A stretch of DNA of 64,000 nt from Actinoallomurus bryophytorum (GTDB lineage Bacteria > Actinomycetota > Actinomycetes > Streptosporangiales > Streptosporangiaceae). The stretch lies in assembly GCF_006716425.1 (NCBI RefSeq), contig NZ_VFOZ01000001.1, positions 4,278,001 to 4,342,000 of the forward strand. Direction: 5' to 3'. The notes under the pieces are model-generated. The model ran no database searches and was not told the DNA's origin. It saw nothing but the letters and a program-made list of their open reading frames with translations. The position numbers and the translations under genes are program-made. Positions 50,001 through 59,581 of the stretch are shown piece after piece (position 1 is the first letter of the stretch; each line of letters starts with the position of its first letter).

Positions 50001-51201
50001 CAAGGCGATGCAGCTGAACGGCTCCACCGGCTATGCCGCGACCTCGGGACCGGTCGTCGACACCACGAAGAGCTTCAGCGTCTCGGCATGGGTCAAACTC
50101 GCGGCCAAGTCGGCCACCCCGATCATCCTCAGCCAGGAGGGCAGCCGCGGCTCGGCGTTCGCGCTGTATTACTCGGCCACCTACGACCGGTGGATCTTCA
50201 ACATGCAGACCCCAGACTCGGACACCCCCACCTACATCAGAGCCCAGTCGACCCAGCCGCCGGTACTCAACACCTGGACGCATCTGACGGGCGTGTACGA
50301 CTCGGACGCCCAACAGATCCGCCTGTACGCCGACGGAAAACTGCAGCAGACCGTCGCCCAGCCCAACACCTGGGCCAGTACCGGTCCATTGAACCTAGGC
50401 CGGTTCAAGACCAAGGGCACCTACGTCAGCTACCTGAACGGCGCACTCGACGACGTCCGTGTCTTCGACCAGCCCCTGACCGACTCCGAGGCCGCCCAGC
50501 TCGCCGGCGGAGCCCCGAGCTCGGTCATCACCAGCGCCGACGACACGCTCGGCGGTCACCACGTCAGCCTGTTCGGTAACGCCTACGTCGACCAGGGCCT
50601 CGGCTGGGTGGGGAACCCACCCGGCGGCATGGTGCTGGACGGCGACGGCGACTACGCCGCGACCACGGGCCCTGTCGTCCACACCGACCAGAGCTTCACC
50701 GTCGCCGGCTGGGTCCAGACCCCGGGAAGGCCGACAAAGAACGCCGCCGTGTTCAGCCAGGAAGGCAACGTCAACAGCGCCTTCACCCTCCGCTACACCC
50801 CCGACCCGGACGATCAGGCGAATGCCGGCGGCTACCAGATCGACATGCCGGACAAGGACGCCACAGGCGAGACTCATCAGGTCGCCGCACATCCCGCATT
50901 TCAGTCCAATGGCGATTGGGACCATGTCGCAATCGTCTATGACGCGTTCGCCGACGAGATGAGCCTTTACGTAAATGGCGAGCTCGAACAGAGTGAAGAC
51001 GGCCCGGTCTCCTATCGCAGTAACACACTTGCATTTGACGCGATCAAGGCGTTCCAGATCGGTCGTACCAAGACTGACGGAACCTACGGCGAGTACTGGC
51101 CAGGCGTGATCGACGACGTTTGGATCCTCAATGGTGTCGCCAGCGACGATCAGATAGTAAGGCTCGCCAATGGCACCGAGCTTGCCGTCGGCGCCCTATA
51201 A
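47020..51201 (+). CDS. Large secreted protein with three LamG/concanavalin-like domains
   Basis: The 1393-residue precursor has a long Arg-rich signal peptide (to about 45), a beta-rich region to about 500 with PVYIDPVYKTVSSSANLMVS, an Ig/fibronectin-like part and three LamG jelly rolls (about 753-930, 980-1162, 1180-1383). Each has an N-x-D/TGYA-TSGP-VDTTKSF-VSAW core. This is the protein that in many actinomycetes precedes an RHS toxin gene, perhaps helping display or target it. GTG 47020 has GGAGG 5 nt ahead. The toxin gene starts 75 bp after the stop. Confidence 0.85.
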   Translation: MTRWRRPIVSSRLRRRRALSGPVAVVVAAAMLSGTAGATPASAASGSATPPVKAGETAALKQARSSGSQVEVGALRGESREVYAQPDGTFEAVEHLQPVRTRQNGKWVDIDTALRKRSDGSVSPGASTVDLSFNGGGTGPMATMVRAGRKLSFSWPGTLPAPVLSGATATYKDVISGVDLQLNADAEGFSDVLVVKTREAAQDPKLAQLKFTTAATGLILKEDEAGGLQATDTGGGGVVFEAPQPMMWDSATGPAAPKATRAMAAATGDPADGAEGSSHRAPIDVQVGSGAVTLTPDQTMLTDPATAFPVYIDPVYKTVSSSANLMVSSGGWKDYNFKGDEGMGYCPYSYTNDCGSPHKKRLFYRMPTSGFGGKTILSAEFQVKETFAPSCTNRNVELWKTKTFGTSSTWDSTSDNWLENLDHQSTAKGYSGCPAGDVILDATKAMKEAAAGGWSTLTLGLRASTEDDQLAWKRFDDDPSLRVHYNTPPPQPKMSNLTSSPGGACKAPASPARVNVPPKAYAVLTDPDTEDPNKVRGQFQAAWDDGTGWAQRWTSALTSAKASGSTFTATLPAGIPENTPVEWHVRAYDGTSYSPWSYAGNATGCYFLYDHTVPAAPAISSSATDGYPESNPDDENDPWYDGVGRYGKFTLTPSDPDVTKYQWGVNGDPTSAHQATVTAGAPATIDVMPETAGPNYLSVKAIDATGNTSATATYYFRVKAGADAKATYALDEPVDSPQIKDTNGANPADVHGGATLGVDGMVGKGMELNGTDGYASTSAPLLDTTKSFAVSAWARLTATKPDHAGIIATQAGAQKSGFELYYSSALDRWAFNRYTSDTTDQTLVRAVSATAPQGGAWTHLVGVYDAVAKTLSLYVNGTLAQTVPYTTPWNATGGLQIGVGSYGGVPGSFFSGDLDDVHVFDRVVTDEEARNLFTQRPVVAARYKLNDATSTVRTAKAYWKLDEAAGATQAVDAQGAFPAGAHGGVTFGGTGKVGKAMQLNGSTGYAATSGPVVDTTKSFSVSAWVKLAAKSATPIILSQEGSRGSAFALYYSATYDRWIFNMQTPDSDTPTYIRAQSTQPPVLNTWTHLTGVYDSDAQQIRLYADGKLQQTVAQPNTWASTGPLNLGRFKTKGTYVSYLNGALDDVRVFDQPLTDSEAAQLAGGAPSSVITSADDTLGGHHVSLFGNAYVDQGLGWVGNPPGGMVLDGDGDYAATTGPVVHTDQSFTVAGWVQTPGRPTKNAAVFSQEGNVNSAFTLRYTPDPDDQANAGGYQIDMPDKDATGETHQVAAHPAFQSNGDWDHVAIVYDAFADEMSLYVNGELEQSEDGPVSYRSNTLAFDAIKAFQIGRTKTDGTYGEYWPGVIDDVWILNGVASDDQIVRLANGTELAVGAL

Positions 51202-51276
51202 GTTCGTCGATCAAATTCAGACCTGTTGGTTCAGAAGCGACGTGCACAGGCGCGGCGGTTTTCCCCGGAGGACATG

Positions 51277-54200
51277 GTGCGAAAGCGAGCGATGATGTCG
51301 CAGAGCGAGCTTGGGCGCTTCCGGCGCTCCGTGGCATTGGCCGTGACCGTGTTGCTGGTAGCCGTGCTCGGGCCGGGTATCCCCGCTCAAGCGGATGACG
51401 GCTCGGGCCGGCCGGGCGTGCAGCACGCCGACAAGACCGTGAAGGGGCATCAGGTCAAGACCAGGCCCCGCACGCCCGACCCGGCCACGCGGAAACAGGC
51501 GGCGCCGAAAGCCGCCTGGCCCAAGTCGGGGCGTGCCGAAGTCGCTTTGCCGACGGGTCGGCCGAACGCCGGAGCCGTACGGGCGGGCGACTTGCCGGTC
51601 TGGGTTGGTGCCCCGGCGAAGGCCGCCAAGTCCGAGGTGGCGCAGAGCCCGCCGCAGCGAGTCAAGGTCAGTGTGCTGGACCGCAAGTCGTCACAGCGTG
51701 CCGGAGTGAAGGGGCCGTTGTTCACGATCGCGCGTTCGGACTCAGGGCCGTCCATTGGTCGGGTGGGCGTTCAGCTGAACTATTCGAGCTGGGTGAACGC
51801 TTTCGGCGGCTCGTATGGATCCCGACTGCGTCTGGTGCAACTACCGGGCTGCGCGCTCAGCACGCCGCAGCGTCCGGAGTGTGCGAAGGCGACGCCGCTG
51901 GCCACCCGTAATGACACTGCGGCGAAGGTCTTGACGGCTGATGTCGATGCCGCCCCCGCCGCGGCCGGTGCGACCCTGCTGGCCGCGACCGCCGGGGCAT
52001 CCAGCGACAAGGGGGACTACACCGCGACCCCCCTGTCGGCTTCGGCGACCTGGCAGGTCGGTACCCAGACCGGGGACTTCACCTGGACCTATCCGATGCG
52101 CGTGCCACCGGTACCCGGGGACCTGACGCCGAAACTGTCGATCGACTACTCCTCCGGCTCAGTGGATGGCCGTACCTCCAACACCAATGGGCAGCCTTCC
52201 TGGATCGGTGAGGGCTTTGACCTGTGGTCGGGATATATCGAGCGACGGTACAAGTCATGTGGCGACGACGGTGCTCCGAAGGATGAGTTCGGTAATGAGC
52301 CCGGCGATGAATGCTGGGGATATGACAACGCCACGATCAGCCTGAACGGTAAGGCCGGTGAGCTCATCCCTGCCGGAGGCGACACATGGCGGATGAAGGA
52401 CGACGACGGCACCCGCATCCAGAAACTCACCGGTGCCGACAACGGTGACAACGACGGTGAGTACTGGAAGGTCACCACCCCTGACGGTGTCCAGTACTTC
52501 TTCGGAAAGGACCGCCTTCCGGACTGGACCTCCGGCAAGCCGGAAACCGGATCGACGTGGACGGTTCCAGTGTTCGGCGACGATTCGGGCGAGCCATGTC
52601 ACGCCGCGGCATTCGCAGACTCGTGGTGCCAGCAGGCATGGCGCTGGAACCTGGACTATGTCCTGGACCCGCACGGCAACGCGGTCACCTACTACTACAC
52701 GCCGGAGACGAACCACTACGCCCGCGACCTGAAGGCCTCCGACGGCACGGTGTACACCCGGGGCGGTTACTTGGACCACATCGAGTACGGCCTGCGCTCT
52801 GATGATCTGTTCGCCAAGGCTCCGGCGCTGGTGAACTTTGGAGTCTCCGAACGCTGCATCCCGGACACGGACTTCGACTGCGCACCCTCCAAGATCGGTG
52901 ACAACCCCGACCAATGGTGGGACGTGCCCTGGGACCAGAACTGCGACGCCGGCACCGACTGCAAGGACAGCGACCTCAACACCATCAAGGCATCGCCCAC
53001 GTTCTGGTCGCGCAAGCGCCTGACCAGTGTGACCACCCAGGTTCTGAAGCCCGACGCGTCCGGCTACCGGGACGTGGACTCGTGGGCGCTGACACAGGCG
53101 TGGGGGCTGGCCGACGTCGACCGGGATCTACTGCTGGGCTCGATCACCCATACCGGTCTCGCGGGGAAGACACCGGTGACCTTGCCGCCGGTCACTTTCA
53201 ACCATGTCCAGTTGGCGAACCGGGTGGACAAGCTCGGCGACGATGTCGGCCCCTACATCAAGTACCGGCTCGGCACCGTCTTCGACGAGTCCGGCGGGCA
53301 GATCGACGTCAACTATTCGACCCCCGAATGCACGACTGACGCACTCCCGACCCCGGAGACCAACACCAAGCGTTGTTTCCCGACGTACTGGGTGCCCCCG
53401 GACGGGTCAAAGGATCCGAAGATCGACTGGTTCCACAAATACGTGGTCGCCCAGATCGTTCAGAGCGACCGCACCGGTCACGCACCCGACATGGTCACCA
53501 ACTATGACTACCAGGGTGGAGCCGCCTGGCATTTCGACGACGATGACGGGCTGACCAAGGAGAAGTACAAGACGTGGTCGCAGTGGCGCGGTTACGCCAC
53601 CGTCAGCGTCCAGTCCGGCGGCGACAACGACATGCAGACCCAGACCGACCACCAGTACTTCCGCGGCATGGACGGCGACCGCCTCGACAAGGACGGCGGA
53701 AAGAAGGACGTCACCGTCTCCGACGGGGAGGGTGGTACGTACCCCGACGCGGATGCGCGCCAGGGCTTCGAGCTCAAGACCACCAACCATCTCAGTCCTG
53801 GCGGGGCCGTCACCTCCAAGGCCATCAACACCGTCTGGACGCACCAGACCGCTGAGCGCGTACGGTCCTGGGGTACCACCACCGCGAACCTCACTGGCAC
53901 CGCCAGCACCCGTACGCTCACCGCCCTGGACGGCGGGAACTGGCGGGAAACACTGGTCAAGAACACTTTCGACGACACCACTGGCCTCAACACGCAGGTC
54001 GACGACCAGGGGGACACCTCCACCGCCGCCGACGATCAGTGCACCCAGACCGATTACGCGAGCAACACCACGGCGTGGTTGCTCAACACTCCCAGCCGGG
54101 TCGAGACCGTCGCCGTCAACTGCGGGGCCCAGGTCAGCCGGCCCGCACAGGTGATCTCTGATGTTCGTACCTACTACGACGGAGGCGCCTTTGACGCCGC

Positions 54201-57200
54201 CCCCTCAAAGGGGGACATCACCAAGGTCGAGAAGGTCGCCGACTACAACGGCGGGACGCCCGTCTACGTCACCGACGCCGCCAGCACCTACGACGCGTAT
54301 GGCCGGACGGCGACCGTCACGGACGCGACCGGGCACATCAGCACGACCACCTATACGCCGGCCACGGGCCTGCCGACCTCGTCGAAGGTGACCGGTCCTC
54401 CGGTCAAACCCGGTGATTCCAGTACAGCGCTGTCCACCACCAACGACCTGGATCCCGCCTGGAACCTGCCAACCTCGAATACCGACGCGGGTAGCAAGCG
54501 CACCGACGTCGAATACGACGCGCTCGGCCGTCTGATCAACGTGTGGCTGCCGAACACCTCCAAGACGGCTGGCGATGTCCCCAACCTGGCGTACACGTAT
54601 CTGATCAGCAGCGGCGCACCTGTCGCCGTACGGACCAAGACCCTGCGACCCGACGACAGCCAGATCACCAGCTACGTGTTGTACGACGGGCTGCTGCGTC
54701 CCCGGCAGTCCCAGGAACTTGGTCCTGACGGTGGCCGGCTGATCACCGACACCTTCTACAACTCCCAGGGCAAGACCGCCCGCAGTTACGCGTCGTACTA
54801 CGCGGCCGGAGCCCCTGACAGTGCGTTGTTCGGAATTGACACGCCCGGGGACGTGGAATCCCAGACCGCTTACGACTACGACGGCCTCGGCCGCGTCACC
54901 ACCGAACGCTTCCTCATCGGCGGGGGAGCCGGTCAGGAGAAATGGCGGACCACCACCACCTACTCCGGCGACCGGGTGACGGCCGATCCGCCGACCGGAG
55001 CCACCCCCACCACCACGATCAGCGACGCGCGTGGCAACGTTACCGAGGTCCGTCAGTACAAGGCCGGATCCCCGACCGGCGATTTCGACGCGACGAAGTA
55101 CACCTACACGCCGGCGGGCAAGCCGGCCACGGTCACTGACGCGGCCGGTAACAAGTGGACGCATACCTATGACCTGCGGGGCCGGGAAATCCGGACTGAT
55201 GACCCGGACAAGGGCACCACGACCACCAGTTACGACGACCTGGACCAGGCGACATCCACCCAGGACGCCCGTGGGAAGAAACTCTTCTTCACCTACGACT
55301 CGATCGGCCGTAAAACCGAAGAACGGCAGGATTCCGCGAGCGGCACGCTTTTGACCTCGTGGTTGTACGACACGATTCGCAAGGGACAGCTGACCAGCGT
55401 CACCCGCAATATCGGTGGTGCGAGTTACGTCGCGACGAATAATGCCTATGACAATCTGAACCAGCCGACCCGTACCACCTACACCGTTCCATCGGTGACC
55501 GGTGAGGAAAAGCTCGCAGGTAGCTATCAGTACAATACCCGCTACAACCTCGACAACACCGTCCAGTCAACCAGCTTTCCCCTGGTCTCCCAGGCATCTG
55601 GCATGCCGGCCGAAGTCGTCGCCTACTCCTACGACGAGCTCCGCCGGCCGACCACCACGACCGGCAACTCCACCTACGTCACCAAGTCGCTGTACTCCCT
55701 GACCGGCAAGCCCGAGCAGTATGAGTTGTCGACCGGTGCGAAGAAGACCTGGCTCACATACTCCTACGAGTACGGCACTCAACGGCTCGCAGAATCCCGC
55801 ACCGAGCGCCAGGACATCGCCGGCGTCGACCGGGATGCGAAGTACACCTACGACGACGCGGGCAACGTCACCTCGGCAACTGATAGCTCGCGGGCCGGCA
55901 CCGACAGTCAATGCTTCGCCTATGACTACCTCCAGCGCCTCACTGATGCCTGGACACCGACCGGTGCATGCGGCACCGCACCGGCCAAGAACCTCCTCGG
56001 CGGACCGGCACCGTATTGGACCAGTTACAGCTACGACCCGACCGGCAACCGCACCAGCGAGACCCAGCACGGCACCAACGCGGTCGCGGCCGACACCACC
56101 CGCACCTACACCTACCCCGCCCCCGGGCACGGCCAGCACCAGTTGCAATCGGTCACCCAGACCGGCGCGGCCGGTAGTCGCACCGACAGCTTCGGCTACG
56201 ACGCGACCGGCAACATCACCACACGCGCCGTCGGCGGCCGCAATCAGACCCTGACCTGGGACAGTGAGGGGAATCTGGCCACCACCGCCGAAGCGGCAGG
56301 CACCACCGGCTATGCCTACGACGCCGACGGCAGCCGTCTGCTGCGCCGCGACCCGACCAGCACCACTCTGTACCTGCCGAACATGGAACTGCGGCTGGAC
56401 AAGACCACCAACACGGTGTCGGGCACCCGTTACTACAGTCACGCCGGCGCACTGATCGCGACACGCACCGCAGCGGGTGTCCAGTTCCTGTCCTCCGATC
56501 CTCATGGCACCGCCGAACTTTCGGTCGACGCCGCCACGCAAGCTGAGGCCCAGCGTCGTTTCACGCCGTTCGGACAGTTCCGCGGTAGTCCCAGTGGCAT
56601 ATGGCCTACGGACAAGGGCTTCGTCGGCGGAACCATCGACCCGGACGGCCTGACCCATCTCGGCGCTCGCGAATACGATTCAGACACCGGCCGGTTCATC
56701 TCCGTTGACCCGCTCTTCGACCAGGACGACCCCCAGTCCTGGAACGGCTACGCCTACGCCGATGACAACCCGGTGACCGGCAGCGACGCCGACGGGACGC
56801 ACCTGTGCGGTGGCAACTGGGTCCAGGCCGGGTGCGATGGGCCCTTGCCGGGTGCGGACAATTCCTCGTCGAAAGGGGAGATGCCCCCGTCGAGCGTCGG
56901 TGGTGGCGGACCTCCTCGGCTGCCGCTCGGGATCCGCACTGTCTACGCGCGCAACTGGCAGATAGTGATGCTGGCGCTGCAGAAAGTGCAGAACAAGCAG
57001 CAGTACAAGGACATCGCGGATCGCATCTGGTCGTGTTATGGGGACATTTCGACGTCGCACTGTGGCGGCTTGGTCGCGATGGAGTCGATCAAGTTCGCCA
57101 ACGCGGTCTGCAAGCAGTCGGGTATCTCATGCGGGGGGCCGACAACGGGTGGCCTTGAGTACGCGATGCGCCACTCTGATGGTTTGCTGCTGGGTTTCCG

Positions 57201-58029
57201 CGAGGGGAACACCGGGCTTGACGCGGGCAAGCTACGGAGCGCCCAGGGCGAGCCGGTGTCGGAGGCTGGCGTCCGTAACCCGGACAAACCGGCGCCGAGC
57301 TGTTCGGTCAACAGTTTCGTCCCGGGGACGCAGGTTCTCCTAGCCGACGGGGTTACCAAGCCGATTGAGCAGGTCAAGGTCGGTGACAGGGTCCTCGCTA
57401 CTGACCCTAAGACCGGCAAGAGTCGCGCTGAGCCGGTCATCGCATCGTTCGGCGGCACCAACTACAAGAACCTTGTGCGCATCACCGTCGACACCGACGG
57501 TGACCGAGGCCACCACACTGGCATCGTCACCGCCACCGAACACCACAAGTTCTGGAACCAGACCAAGCATGCCTGGACCCGCGCCGACCACCTCACCATC
57601 GGGACCACACTCCACATCGCCGACGGTACGCCGGTCCGCATCATCCGTGTCGCCGCGTATCCAGGCCACCCAGCCGTACGCGATCTCACCATCGCCAGTC
57701 TGCACACCTACTATGTAGAAGCAGGCACCGCACCCGTCCTCGTACACAACACGGATAGCTGTCGGACTGCCTCAAAGTATGAGGACGTCACGAATCCTGG
57801 CGCCCGCATGCCGAATAAACGTATTGATGTCGGCCCCACTGAATTCGGGCGGAACCTTGAGGGAAACGGTTGGAGCCGTGTGGAAAAAGATTGGGGCACC
57901 GTGTACGAGAAGGAGGGGGCAAGATATCAGCTTCGTGATCATGCGAAGACCCACGAAGGGTGGACGGCCGAGTTCTTCAAGTCCGGGTCCAAGAAGGCCG
58001 ATCTCAAGATCAGGCTGGGGGAGGACTGA
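51277..58029 (+). CDS. Polymorphic toxin: SpvB-like/RHS repeat protein with Hint and C-terminal toxin domain
   Basis: A 2250-residue secreted protein with a signal peptide helix (VALAVTVLLVAVLGP), an SpvB-like section near 283-330 (LTPKLSIDYSSGSVDG), YD/RHS repeats from about 990 to 1790 and the RHS core HLGAREYDSDTGRFISVDPL. A Hint protease-like domain follows at 2009-2158, from CSVNSFVPGTQVLL through TATEHHKFW to PVLVHN. The last 92 residues (2159-2250) are the exchangeable toxin, with YQLRDHAKTHEGWTAEFF. The Hint would release it. I do not recognise the toxin; its His/Lys/Glu-rich small domain fits a nuclease. GTG 51277 has GGAGG 5 nt upstream; ATG 51274 is too close to it. Confidence 0.88.
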   Translation: MRKRAMMSQSELGRFRRSVALAVTVLLVAVLGPGIPAQADDGSGRPGVQHADKTVKGHQVKTRPRTPDPATRKQAAPKAAWPKSGRAEVALPTGRPNAGAVRAGDLPVWVGAPAKAAKSEVAQSPPQRVKVSVLDRKSSQRAGVKGPLFTIARSDSGPSIGRVGVQLNYSSWVNAFGGSYGSRLRLVQLPGCALSTPQRPECAKATPLATRNDTAAKVLTADVDAAPAAAGATLLAATAGASSDKGDYTATPLSASATWQVGTQTGDFTWTYPMRVPPVPGDLTPKLSIDYSSGSVDGRTSNTNGQPSWIGEGFDLWSGYIERRYKSCGDDGAPKDEFGNEPGDECWGYDNATISLNGKAGELIPAGGDTWRMKDDDGTRIQKLTGADNGDNDGEYWKVTTPDGVQYFFGKDRLPDWTSGKPETGSTWTVPVFGDDSGEPCHAAAFADSWCQQAWRWNLDYVLDPHGNAVTYYYTPETNHYARDLKASDGTVYTRGGYLDHIEYGLRSDDLFAKAPALVNFGVSERCIPDTDFDCAPSKIGDNPDQWWDVPWDQNCDAGTDCKDSDLNTIKASPTFWSRKRLTSVTTQVLKPDASGYRDVDSWALTQAWGLADVDRDLLLGSITHTGLAGKTPVTLPPVTFNHVQLANRVDKLGDDVGPYIKYRLGTVFDESGGQIDVNYSTPECTTDALPTPETNTKRCFPTYWVPPDGSKDPKIDWFHKYVVAQIVQSDRTGHAPDMVTNYDYQGGAAWHFDDDDGLTKEKYKTWSQWRGYATVSVQSGGDNDMQTQTDHQYFRGMDGDRLDKDGGKKDVTVSDGEGGTYPDADARQGFELKTTNHLSPGGAVTSKAINTVWTHQTAERVRSWGTTTANLTGTASTRTLTALDGGNWRETLVKNTFDDTTGLNTQVDDQGDTSTAADDQCTQTDYASNTTAWLLNTPSRVETVAVNCGAQVSRPAQVISDVRTYYDGGAFDAAPSKGDITKVEKVADYNGGTPVYVTDAASTYDAYGRTATVTDATGHISTTTYTPATGLPTSSKVTGPPVKPGDSSTALSTTNDLDPAWNLPTSNTDAGSKRTDVEYDALGRLINVWLPNTSKTAGDVPNLAYTYLISSGAPVAVRTKTLRPDDSQITSYVLYDGLLRPRQSQELGPDGGRLITDTFYNSQGKTARSYASYYAAGAPDSALFGIDTPGDVESQTAYDYDGLGRVTTERFLIGGGAGQEKWRTTTTYSGDRVTADPPTGATPTTTISDARGNVTEVRQYKAGSPTGDFDATKYTYTPAGKPATVTDAAGNKWTHTYDLRGREIRTDDPDKGTTTTSYDDLDQATSTQDARGKKLFFTYDSIGRKTEERQDSASGTLLTSWLYDTIRKGQLTSVTRNIGGASYVATNNAYDNLNQPTRTTYTVPSVTGEEKLAGSYQYNTRYNLDNTVQSTSFPLVSQASGMPAEVVAYSYDELRRPTTTTGNSTYVTKSLYSLTGKPEQYELSTGAKKTWLTYSYEYGTQRLAESRTERQDIAGVDRDAKYTYDDAGNVTSATDSSRAGTDSQCFAYDYLQRLTDAWTPTGACGTAPAKNLLGGPAPYWTSYSYDPTGNRTSETQHGTNAVAADTTRTYTYPAPGHGQHQLQSVTQTGAAGSRTDSFGYDATGNITTRAVGGRNQTLTWDSEGNLATTAEAAGTTGYAYDADGSRLLRRDPTSTTLYLPNMELRLDKTTNTVSGTRYYSHAGALIATRTAAGVQFLSSDPHGTAELSVDAATQAEAQRRFTPFGQFRGSPSGIWPTDKGFVGGTIDPDGLTHLGAREYDSDTGRFISVDPLFDQDDPQSWNGYAYADDNPVTGSDADGTHLCGGNWVQAGCDGPLPGADNSSSKGEMPPSSVGGGGPPRLPLGIRTVYARNWQIVMLALQKVQNKQQYKDIADRIWSCYGDISTSHCGGLVAMESIKFANAVCKQSGISCGGPTTGGLEYAMRHSDGLLLGFREGNTGLDAGKLRSAQGEPVSEAGVRNPDKPAPSCSVNSFVPGTQVLLADGVTKPIEQVKVGDRVLATDPKTGKSRAEPVIASFGGTNYKNLVRITVDTDGDRGHHTGIVTATEHHKFWNQTKHAWTRADHLTIGTTLHIADGTPVRIIRVAAYPGHPAVRDLTIASLHTYYVEAGTAPVLVHNTDSCRTASKYEDVTNPGARMPNKRIDVGPTEFGRNLEGNGWSRVEKDWGTVYEKEGARYQLRDHAKTHEGWTAEFFKSGSKKADLKIRLGED

Positions 58030-58658
58030 TGTCGGAAACTAGTTCGATCGTCGATCGCAACGGATACATATCGGTTCGTTCGCATGCGGCCGCGGTCTTT
58101 CACCTTGATGCCAGGTTGCCTAATCAGGTCTTCAAGAAGGATGTGAGCGATTCTCTCTTCTGTGAGTATGATGCAATCCTCGCTCCGGATTTTTGGCCGA
58201 CCTTTTGTGCGATGGCGCGCTGGCATGGCGACCAGCGGGTCGAACTGCTTGTTCTGGAACCCGATTGCGATACATACTATTATTCGAAATATCGGATCTA
58301 TTCGGCAATTTCTCTTTCTGTCGAAGCCGGCGTGGACGACTACTGGGCGGCGATCGGTTATGAACCGCTCGGCGATACCTATGCGTCTATGGCAATCACA
58401 GCGAACGTCATCGCTGTTACTGGAGCTTCTGGAGGGTGGGGCTGCTGGGGGGAAAGGGAATCCGAAGTTGCGGTTTTTTGCGGCTTCCCAAATTCCTCTA
58501 CCCGAAGCGAATGGCGTGCCCGGTTTGGTCCATTCCTGGAGGTGTCGGGTGCATTGAATTCGTATTTTCCATGGACTTTTAGAGGTCGCGCCGCGCCGGA
58601 TGGCTACGCTGCTACGCTGACCGCCAACTACGGCCCCTCGACTAGTCCACCTTCATGA
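58029..58658 (+). CDS. Candidate immunity protein for the RHS toxin
   Basis: A 209-residue soluble protein with GYISVRSHAAAVFHLDARLP, FWPTFCAMARWHGDQRVELL and SGGWGCWGERESEVAVFCGF. ATG 58029 shares a base with the toxin stop (TGATG). That coupling, the position and the lower GC content are the usual marks of a cognate immunity gene. No known immunity family was recognised, which suits the unassigned toxin. Swapping of toxin tip plus immunity gene explains why composition changes from about 57.8 kb onward. Confidence 0.6.
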   Translation: MSETSSIVDRNGYISVRSHAAAVFHLDARLPNQVFKKDVSDSLFCEYDAILAPDFWPTFCAMARWHGDQRVELLVLEPDCDTYYYSKYRIYSAISLSVEAGVDDYWAAIGYEPLGDTYASMAITANVIAVTGASGGWGCWGERESEVAVFCGFPNSSTRSEWRARFGPFLEVSGALNSYFPWTFRGRAAPDGYAATLTANYGPSTSPPS

Positions 58659-58864
58659 GATCACGAAGGCCGTCTACGTCACTCGGAAAGAACCCTTCCG
58701 GCGCTGACTCCTGCGCCGTGGGGGAGACCTAATAATGGGACTATGCGGGTTTCGGCTCTCTTGCTCTTTCGGTGGTAGCGGAGAGTGTCGATCTGGCGCG
58801 CTGTGACGAGCAGTAAGCCGGTGGGGTCATCAGAGAAAATAATCGTTGATAGGGCTTGAATGTC

Positions 58865-59431
58865 ATGAGCGAGCCTGGCACGGACAACGGATTTCCCTCT
58901 CTGTATCCGACGCTGGATGACCTGTACGCGACCTTCGACCCAAGCGCCGGTTCAGAGAATCGGAGGTCGAGTCGTCGTGACGTCCGGCTCCCTCTACTGT
59001 CGGGTGAAGCTGACTTCGACTCGACGATGACGAATGCGCTGAAGGTGGCCTCGTGGGGAGCGGGTCGCGATTCAGGTGTTCATGCGCGCATGGTGGCGTG
59101 CGACGCTGTCGAGGTTCCCGCGACGTCTGGACGTGCTTGAATTTTTGAGTATTGCCGGGATCATGCGAATTGATGTCCACCCCTACCTGTCGTATTGGGC
59201 GAGTCGTGCGGATGAGCCCGCGGTGCGCCATCTCGCTTGGCTGGTCATGGGTTTCACTGTCCATAGTGCGTCGAACGACAAGTGGTATGAAATACTTGAC
59301 AGTTGGATCGACGGCTAGAGCCAAGGCGAATGCTGGAGGACGCCTTGGCTGCCGGTCCGGATGCCGAGGTGCCCCGGGAATTCTCCACTGTCAGGGACGT
59401 ACTAAGGTCGTGGAGGGAGTCTTCGCAATAG
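58865..59431 (+). pseudogene. Decayed paralogue of the 40248-40940 gene
   Basis: The beginning (DNGFPSLYPTLDDLYATFDP) and the later part (HPYLSYWASRADEPAVRHLA, FTVHSASNDKWYEILDSWID) match the intact protein encoded at 40248-40940. A stretch of roughly 150 bp is missing after the codons for DFDSTMT, leaving the two halves in different frames. A second lesion turns DGIEPRR into DG-stop after WIDG. The original stop is recognisable at 59429-59431. It lies directly after the toxin/immunity pair, so it is probably an old accessory or immunity gene of an earlier cassette. Confidence 0.8.
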
Positions 59432-59581
59432 CGGCTGCCCTGGCCTGCGGGGTGGCCGTTCGCCGGTGGCTGTCGGTCCTGATCCAGATCGACAAACACG
59501 TCTCCGCGCATCTGCGGATCCACTCGGTCGTGGACAACTACGACATCCAAACGATGACCCCAAATACGACCGCGGAATGGC

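Noticed and set aside
47305-50313. 1002-residue open frame on the minus strand
   Set aside because: It is antisense to the LamG gene, whose three repeated domains are certain. Composition is Gly/Arg/Val-rich and free of recognisable domains.
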